IMG/VR virus record: IMGVR_UViG_3300031707_001979 | Span: 1 to 21,417 of that record | Reading direction: 5' to 3' (one strand) | Source: a virus | DNA length: 21,417 nucleotides | Shown here: one piece after another, positions 15,967 to 21,417 of the stretch | Layout of the letters: every line of letters begins with the position of its first letter | How positions within the stretch are numbered: position 1 is the stretch's first letter | Translations under genes and position numbers: made by a program | Notes under the pieces: model-generated | What the model was told of the DNA's origin: nothing | The model's input: only the letters and a program-made list of their open reading frames with translations | Databases searched by the model: none

Positions 15967-16911
15967 ATGAGCCCCTCAGACAAGTTCTTCTTGCCACGCG
16001 AAGAGATCTTGAGACTCACCACCGGCAGCTACGAACAACTCTCTGTTCGAATCGAGACCGCGATCAAGGGCGAGCAGGCCCGTCTGTTCGAGAACGCGGA
16101 GCCCGAGGTCTTGGGGACGTTCCCCGGTTACGCGGTTGTGCAGACCTCTGCCGGGAAGCTCTTTCGCGCCAAGTACGAGTGTGCTGACTCCGGCGCTGTA
16201 CACGTTCTCTCCGCCGAGCCTCTGAAGGCGAACATCTACGCCAAGGCCGCTCTGCCGACGTTCCTTCGCGACGAGGCCAAGGCGGTGGCCGACCTGTTTC
16301 TGAAGGGTTCGGTTGCTGAGGCGAACAAGAAGGTGTCTCTGCTCGTGAAGCTGGTGGATGAGACACGCAGCTACGATGAGACGGCAATCGTTGCGTCGTT
16401 CGTGGAGCGTCTCTCGACCGACCGCTTGTGGAAGCGCACCGTTGCCGCTCGCGCGACAGAGATGCGGACGATGCTTGGTGAGTCGTACGAGCAATTCGAC
16501 TCGAACAAGTTGCGAGCCAAGTTTTTCAAGCTGTACGATGGCTCGTTGTCGTCCGAGAAGTCGTTGGAGTCGTACCGGGGCCTCGTGAACGAGGACTTGG
16601 GGAAGCTGACTGACCGGTTGAACACGGTGCTCACGCAGACGCTCGGGTCTGTGGGGAGCCTGCGGGAGATTGTCGTGGCGACTGCCGATTCCAGCAACGC
16701 GACGATGGCGGCGTTCGGGTCGTTTGCAGAAGATCTCGTCGATGACATCCGCACGATCAAGCAGCATCTCGAAGAGACGGTTCAGGGCGTCGGAGGTGTT
16801 GACGCTCGCGGCAAGATGTACGATTCCCTCGCTGAAGAGATTCTCCGGTTCGAGCTGGCCGGGGCGTTCGTCGTCCAAATGACCAATCGTCTCGCTACCG
16901 CGAGCACCTGA
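15967..16911 (+). CDS. Hypothetical head-region protein
   Basis: A 314-residue protein of no family I recognise. The first ~90 residues are mixed, with a small beta-like segment (EVLGTFPGYAVVQTSAGKLFRAKY); the remainder looks mainly helical, with a helical repeat-like pattern and no signal peptide or membrane segment. Its place between portal and prohead-core genes, the slot where T4 has gene 67, suggests a part in prohead assembly or a minor head protein, by position only. I chose ATG 15967 over the in-frame TTG 15928: that TTG is the first triplet of a perfect -35 hexamer, is preceded by a pyrimidine-rich run rather than a ribosome site, and would lie upstream of the predicted transcript start. 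Confidence 0.8.
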   Translation: MSPSDKFFLPREEILRLTTGSYEQLSVRIETAIKGEQARLFENAEPEVLGTFPGYAVVQTSAGKLFRAKYECADSGAVHVLSAEPLKANIYAKAALPTFLRDEAKAVADLFLKGSVAEANKKVSLLVKLVDETRSYDETAIVASFVERLSTDRLWKRTVAARATEMRTMLGESYEQFDSNKLRAKFFKLYDGSLSSEKSLESYRGLVNEDLGKLTDRLNTVLTQTLGSVGSLREIVVATADSSNATMAAFGSFAEDLVDDIRTIKQHLEETVQGVGGVDARGKMYDSLAEEILRFELAGAFVVQMTNRLATAST

Positions 16912-16938
16912 AATCCCGAAATTCTAACCGGAGGCCAC

Positions 16939-17892
<954 letters not shown>

Positions 17893-17913
17893 GTGACGCC
17901 GCCGAGGTCTGGG

Positions 17914-18129
17914 ATGTCAAACGAGCTTCAGCGACTCATCGATGAGGCTCGGGATGTCTTGGAGGCTTGGCGAAAGAGAAGGACGGCGTACAGAAGCGGG
18001 CGGCTCGAACTGGTTGGACACGAGCCGTCCCCCTTCAAGAAGAAGCGGAAAGTCAAGAAGTCGGGTGAAATTGGATCGGCTTTGAAGTACACCCCGTTCA
18101 AGAGCAACTTCAGGTGGAAACGGTCTTGA
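17914..18129 (+). CDS. Small basic hypothetical protein (prohead core candidate)
   Basis: A 71-residue protein. The N-terminal half is a likely helix (SNELQRLIDEARDVLEAWRKRR) and the C-terminal half is basic, with SPFKKKRKVKK, then a short aromatic tail. No family is recognised. It lies between the charged core protein and the protease, the position of T4 gene 68, so a head-core role is plausible. ATG 17914 is chosen because GAGG at 17904-17907 sits six bases before it; the in-frame GTG at 17893, straight after the previous stop, has no such site. Its TGA overlaps the protease ATG by one base (TGATG at 18127-18131), so the two are probably coupled. Confidence 0.75.
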   Translation: MSNELQRLIDEARDVLEAWRKRRTAYRSGRLELVGHEPSPFKKKRKVKKSGEIGSALKYTPFKSNFRWKRS

Positions 18130-19721
18130 TGCAAATCTCAACCAACGACACGACTTCGAAGCCGACCGCGCACCGCGAGCTGCTGAGAGACGTGTGCTTT
18201 GTGCGTCTGTCTCTCGATGAGGGAACCGGCGACGGCAAGGTCCGCGTGAAGGGTGAGTTTGCCAAGTGCGGCGTGGCAACCGAGAACAAGCGGGTCTACC
18301 CGGAAGGCGTCTGGACGAAAGAGATCGGTCGTCTGGGCAAGGCGTTCAACGAGCGCCGGGTCTTCGGAGAGATGGACCATCCTGCGGACGGTCGCACGTC
18401 GCTTCAGCGGGTCAGTCACCTCGTCACGTCTTTGAAAGTTGGGAAGGACGGCCTCGTCATCGGAGAGGCTGAGATTCTTCCGACTGAAGCGGGGAAGAAC
18501 CTTGCAGCATTGCTCAATTCGGGCTGCAAGGTCGGCGTCAGTTCACGCGGGTACGGTTCGACCAAGTCCAACGACAAGGGCGAAGAAGTGGTCCAGTCGG
18601 ACTACAAGCTCGTGACGTTCGACTTCGTTGCCGAACCTGCTGATTCGGATGCCTACCCTGATGTTCACACCGAGAGCACGAACCTGATTTTCGAGGGAGT
18701 GGACATGAACGCCGAACAGGAAAAAGAGCAGAAGCAGGCCGCCGAGTTCGCGCGCATCGTCATGGCCACCGACAAGAAGCCGACCGCTGGCACCGAAGCG
18801 GACGGCGTTCGCGAAGAGTTCTCTCGCGACGTTCTCGCCAACATCGTCAAGATGAAGACGGAGGTTCGCGAGCAACTTCGAGCTGAGATGGCGGCGGACC
18901 CTGAGGTCGCGGGCGCGAAGCACATCCTCGATCAGGTGAAGGACTTGGTTCGTCCCTTCATGCTGGAAGGCGACTCGAAGGCAGTCGTCGAGGCGAAGGA
19001 TGCTGAGATTCAGAAGGTGAAGAATCAGCTCGCCGAGCGCGACCTGAAGCTCTCTGAGCTGGAGGAGGAAAACTCCAAGCTCGCCAACATCGCCAAAGAG
19101 GCGGGCTACAAGTTCTGGATGGAGCGCACTCTCGTCGGCGACCCGGACGCGGACTCGATTCGCAAGTTCGTCGGCGACGTGAAGGCGTTCGCGAACGTGG
19201 ACGAGCTGAAGTCGAAGGTCGAGTCAATTCGCAAGGAGCTGACGAAGAAGCGCGACGACGCGAAGGCGGTCGATGAGGTTCGCAAGGAAGAGATTCTCAA
19301 GGCGACTGCGGCCATCGAGGAAGGCAAGAAGATCGCCGAGGCTCGCGCCGCCAAGCTGGAAGAGGCTCTCACCAAAGCTCTCACCAGCGAGAGAGGTCTC
19401 GCGCTGAAGCTCTACGCAGAACAGCGTTTGACGAACCACCCCAAGGCTGCGAAGATCCGGCCGCTGGTGGAAAGCTCAGAGTTTTCCACGAAGGAAGATG
19501 TGGACAAGCTGGTTGACAGTTTCCGAGAGAAGGCTCGCGACCCCGACGAGCTGGAAGAGGTTCGGGCTCGTGTTCGCACAGCGGTCAAGGGAGGGGATGA
19601 AGATGCGCCCCTCAGCGAAGAGAAGTTGAGTCCTCCGAGCCGAGCCGTGGATTCTGGCAGCTACAACGGTCTCGGACTCTCTGTCGGTGAACTGAAGAAG
19701 CTTTCTGGTCTGCGGAAGTAA
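18129..19721 (+). CDS. Prohead maturation protease fused to scaffold (T4 gp21+gp22-like)
   Basis: A 530-residue protein. Residues ~10-180 are a T4 gp21-type prohead protease: a nucleophile region VGVSSRGYG (Ser138/139), the histidine in GEMDHPADG (H84), and acidic residues for the third position; this class cuts after (L/I)-x-E in immature heads. Residues ~193-530 are mostly long charged helices, as in scaffolds. An IFE motif (187-189) and an internal ATG with a strong ribosome site mark the junction. In T4 the two jobs belong to separate genes 21 and 22. I chose ATG 18129, overlapping the preceding stop (TGATG), with AGGTGG at 18112-18117 as a somewhat distant ribosome site. The alternative GTG 18114 adds five residues and has no site. 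Confidence 0.9.
   Translation: MQISTNDTTSKPTAHRELLRDVCFVRLSLDEGTGDGKVRVKGEFAKCGVATENKRVYPEGVWTKEIGRLGKAFNERRVFGEMDHPADGRTSLQRVSHLVTSLKVGKDGLVIGEAEILPTEAGKNLAALLNSGCKVGVSSRGYGSTKSNDKGEEVVQSDYKLVTFDFVAEPADSDAYPDVHTESTNLIFEGVDMNAEQEKEQKQAAEFARIVMATDKKPTAGTEADGVREEFSRDVLANIVKMKTEVREQLRAEMAADPEVAGAKHILDQVKDLVRPFMLEGDSKAVVEAKDAEIQKVKNQLAERDLKLSELEEENSKLANIAKEAGYKFWMERTLVGDPDADSIRKFVGDVKAFANVDELKSKVESIRKELTKKRDDAKAVDEVRKEEILKATAAIEEGKKIAEARAAKLEEALTKALTSERGLALKLYAEQRLTNHPKAAKIRPLVESSEFSTKEDVDKLVDSFREKARDPDELEEVRARVRTAVKGGDEDAPLSEEKLSPPSRAVDSGSYNGLGLSVGELKKLSGLRK
18693..18699 (+). promoter_or_regulatory. Internal ribosome binding site for nested scaffold gene
   Basis: GAGGGAG lies five bases before the in-frame ATG at 18705, inside the protease-scaffold gene. 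It is a better site than the one serving the full-length protein, and it falls exactly at the border between the protease and coiled-coil parts. Confidence 0.6.
18705..19721 (+). CDS. Nested in-frame scaffold protein (internal start)
   Basis: A 338-residue product starting MNAEQEKEQKQAAEF, read in the same frame and to the same stop as the protease fusion. It would contain only the helical, charged scaffold part, with coiled-coil stretches at fusion residues ~290-330 and ~350-430. Scaffolds are needed in far greater number than the protease, and nested scaffold genes are known, for example lambda Nu3 within gene C. The internal site GAGGGAG at 18693-18699 would supply that excess. The evidence is the site, its spacing and its position at the domain border; the product has not been seen. 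Confidence 0.55.
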   Translation: MNAEQEKEQKQAAEFARIVMATDKKPTAGTEADGVREEFSRDVLANIVKMKTEVREQLRAEMAADPEVAGAKHILDQVKDLVRPFMLEGDSKAVVEAKDAEIQKVKNQLAERDLKLSELEEENSKLANIAKEAGYKFWMERTLVGDPDADSIRKFVGDVKAFANVDELKSKVESIRKELTKKRDDAKAVDEVRKEEILKATAAIEEGKKIAEARAAKLEEALTKALTSERGLALKLYAEQRLTNHPKAAKIRPLVESSEFSTKEDVDKLVDSFREKARDPDELEEVRARVRTAVKGGDEDAPLSEEKLSPPSRAVDSGSYNGLGLSVGELKKLSGLRK

Positions 19722-19782
19722 ACCCTACGTCGGGCGGATTGAAACCCCGCTCCAACAAACGAAGAACCCAAGGAGAATTTCA

Positions 19783-21288
19783 ATGCCCGCTGAAGCTCGA
19801 CGCATTCTGTCTGAGGACTCGAAGAAGACCATCAACGACCAGAGCTACGTCGGTGCTCTGATTCGGAAGTGGCGTGACCTGCTGGAGGGGATGCCCGATC
19901 GGTCGGAGCACGACCGGTACGTCCTCGGCTGCACGGCCATCCTGATGGAGAACGAGTCCACGTATCTCCAGAACCTGAACGAGGAGACCAAGCAGGCGAA
20001 CGTCGGCTCGTTCACCAAGTTCATCTTCCCGGTTCTGCGCCGGGTGTTCCCGAACCTCATCGCGAACGAGATCGTCTCCGTTCAGCCGATGACGGCACCG
20101 GTCGGAGCGGTCTTCTTCCTCGACTACGTGTACGGCTCGACGAAGGGCGCGACCACGCAGGGGAACGTCTTCCCGCGCGACTTCGACAAGGACTACGGTT
20201 CGGAGTACGTGAACGGTGAGCCTCTGGCCACCGGCAACGCGACCCCGGACTACGGTCCTGCGAACGCGGCCCTCGCTGGCAACCTCGCGTGGAACCCGGT
20301 TCGTCCGCTGAACACCTCGCTCGGCTTCAAGGTCGTCATCTCCGAGGTCGATGCTCTCGGCGTGGTCAAGCAGACCGCGACTGACAACGGCAGCGGCGTC
20401 TTCGTCGGCACTGACGTGAACGCGGGTGGCGTGTTCAACTACTCGAACGGTTCGCTGTCCGGGTTCCGGTTCGCGGTCGCCCCGACGCTCGGCAACCAGA
20501 TCAAGGCGTACTACTTCTACGACGGGGAACTCTCGGGCAAGGTCGCCCAGATCAACCTCGACGTGAAGAAGGCACCGGTCGAGGCTCAGCCCCGCCGCCT
20601 GAAGGCCCTCTGGTCGTCGGAAGCCGCTGAAGACCTCCGCGCCTTCCACGGTCTCGACGCTGAGACCGAGCTGGTGTCGGCTGTCGCTCAGGAGATCGCG
20701 CTGGAGATCGACCGCGAAATCATCAGCGACCTGTTCCAAGCTTCGACTGGAACGACCGCGACCTTCAACAAGGTCCCGCCCGCTGGCATCGCTGAGATCG
20801 ACCACCTGCGCGCGATGATCACGCAGATCTCGACCGTGTCGAACCTCATCCACAAGAAGACCCTGCGTGCCCCGGCGAACTTCATCGTCACCTCTCCCGA
20901 GGTGTCGGCGCTGCTGAGCCAGCTCACCACGCACGGCGACTTCCGCCCGCTGTACGTGTCCGGTGCCGAGAGCCCGTACGGTCCGGCGGACATGCCCCGC
21001 CCGCTGAACCAGCATGGCCAGTTCGGCATCTACAAGGTCGGGACGCTGATGAACAAGTGGATCGTCTACGAGGACCCGTTCTTCGCGCGCGACCAGATGC
21101 TCATCGGCCTCAAGGGCAGCAGCTTCCTCGACGCTGGGTACGTGTGGGCTCCGTACATCCCGCTTCAGGTCACCCCGACGTTCCTCGACCCGAACGACTT
21201 CTCGTTCCGGAAGGGAATGCGTACCCGCTACGCGAAGAAGCTCCTGCGCAGCGAGTTCTACGGCCAGATGAAGGTCACCAACCTGTAA
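19783..21288 (+). CDS. Major capsid protein, T4 gp23-like
   Basis: A 501-residue major capsid protein. The stretch VLRRVFPNLIANEIVSVQP, followed by MTAPVGAVFFLDYVYG, closely matches the conserved part of T4 gp23 (MVRRAIPNLIAFDICGVQPM and on). The C-terminal third includes the conserved-looking GLKGSSFLDAGYVWAPYIPL and FSFRKGMRTRYAKKLLRSEFYG. The N-terminal ~70 residues are a helical, charged segment; LME (54-56) and LNE (65-67) match the (L/I)-x-E rule of gp21 proteases, and LME lies about where T4 gp23 is cut, so the mature protein probably begins near residue 57. A strong AAGGAG (19770-19775) sets ATG 19783. Codon choice is extremely biased to G/C endings, as expected for an abundant protein. 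A strong hairpin follows the gene. Confidence 0.95.
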   Translation: MPAEARRILSEDSKKTINDQSYVGALIRKWRDLLEGMPDRSEHDRYVLGCTAILMENESTYLQNLNEETKQANVGSFTKFIFPVLRRVFPNLIANEIVSVQPMTAPVGAVFFLDYVYGSTKGATTQGNVFPRDFDKDYGSEYVNGEPLATGNATPDYGPANAALAGNLAWNPVRPLNTSLGFKVVISEVDALGVVKQTATDNGSGVFVGTDVNAGGVFNYSNGSLSGFRFAVAPTLGNQIKAYYFYDGELSGKVAQINLDVKKAPVEAQPRRLKALWSSEAAEDLRAFHGLDAETELVSAVAQEIALEIDREIISDLFQASTGTTATFNKVPPAGIAEIDHLRAMITQISTVSNLIHKKTLRAPANFIVTSPEVSALLSQLTTHGDFRPLYVSGAESPYGPADMPRPLNQHGQFGIYKVGTLMNKWIVYEDPFFARDQMLIGLKGSSFLDAGYVWAPYIPLQVTPTFLDPNDFSFRKGMRTRYAKKLLRSEFYGQMKVTNL

Positions 21289-21304
21289 TCCGTAATCCGG
21301 TTGG

Positions 21305-21342
21305 GGCTGACAGCTTCCTGAAAAGCACTCGACCCGTCAGCC
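21305..21342 (+). promoter_or_regulatory. Alternative pairing that competes with the terminator hairpin
   Basis: GGCTGAC (21305-21311) is a perfect complement of GTCAGCC (21336-21342), and the latter is also the inner left arm of the terminator-like hairpin. The two pairings exclude each other, an arrangement typical of attenuators. It may also be chance, since no leader peptide or ligand-binding element is evident. Confidence 0.3.
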
Positions 21343-21368
21343 GCTTTGGTTGGCGGGTCGAACTGCTT
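21323..21368 (+). terminator. Strong hairpin downstream of the major capsid gene
   Basis: The core stem pairs 21330-21342 with 21348-21360 (13 pairs with two G-U wobbles, loop GCTTT). T21329 pairs with A21361, and after a small internal loop AAGCA (21323-21327) pairs with TGCTT (21364-21368). Only a loose pyrimidine run (CTCTTCTCTTCTCC) follows, so it may end transcription partly or protect the capsid mRNA's 3' end from decay. Confidence 0.6.
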
Positions 21369-21399
21369 GTAGCGCCTCTTCTCTTCTCCAAGGACCGCC

Positions 21400-21417
21400 A
21401 TGAACCCGAAGACCAAT
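21400..21417 (+). CDS. 5' end of next gene (partial, hypothetical)
   Basis: ATG 21400 opens a frame reading MNPKTN to the window's edge. AAGGA at 21389-21393 sits six bases before it, which supports a real start. Too little is visible to name a product. Being just past the capsid gene and its hairpin, it may be another head or neck protein, by position only. Confidence 0.5.

Noticed and set aside
19739-19767. TTGAAA ahead of the capsid gene as a promoter
   Set aside because: Seventeen bases downstream there is AAGAAC, not a TAnnnT -10 element; the capsid gene is more likely read from P3 or an unseen promoter.
19780-21015. 411-residue open frame on the minus strand over the capsid gene
   Set aside because: The capsid gene is certain from its conserved gp23-type motifs; this frame mirrors its extreme codon bias.

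Overview
The window is a stretch of a tailed-phage genome (or a prophage or metagenomic phage contig) carrying a T4-type head-assembly module. G+C is high, roughly 60% by eye. Every gene I can support is on the + strand, packed with 1- to 4-base overlaps or short gaps. The recognisable proteins are a family A DNA polymerase, a large terminase, a gp20-like portal, a gp21-like prohead protease fused to a scaffold, and a gp23-like major capsid protein. The host cannot be read from the sequence. High G+C, TTGACN-N17-TAnnnT promoters and apparently leaderless starts would suit an actinobacterial host, but strong GGAGG-type ribosome sites are also present and other high-GC hosts fit.

Layout: (1) Bases 1-8489 are an accessory block: the tail end of an upstream ORF, a 2285-residue modular protein, a 464-residue protein with a zeta-toxin-like P-loop kinase, and a 71-residue acidic protein, all linked by overlapping stop and start codons. 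The giant protein has five copies of a short helical repeat, two kinase-like domains of the HipA/PI3-4-kinase type, a third kinase copy without its catalytic residues, a duplicated ~100-residue domain, and a C-terminal domain that may be an ADP-ribosyltransferase or other effector. (2) 8490-8672 is a gap with a weak terminator and a promoter candidate. (3) 8673-11226 holds a basic, repeat-bearing DNA-binding-like protein and the DNA polymerase. (4) 11227-15894 holds a likely small terminase, the large terminase and the portal, behind a promoter candidate whose start would lie at the ATG. (5) 15967-21288 holds an unidentified 314-residue protein, a highly charged prohead-core protein, a 71-residue basic protein, the protease-scaffold fusion and the major capsid protein, behind a near-consensus promoter that also ends at its ATG. 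(6) 21289-21399 has a strong hairpin with a competing alternative pairing, then the first codons of the next gene.

How the parts work together: regions 4 and 5 make the DNA-filled head. The portal, core, protease, scaffold and capsid build and mature the prohead, and the terminase pumps DNA through the portal. The order portal - core proteins - protease - scaffold - capsid matches T4 genes 20-67-68-21-22-23. The most unusual part is region 1, which looks like a phage-borne, multi-domain effector (possibly packaged in the virion) joined to a second nucleotide-binding kinase. No gene-free stretch exceeds 300 bases, and I saw no tRNA, CRISPR array, insertion sequence or integrase.
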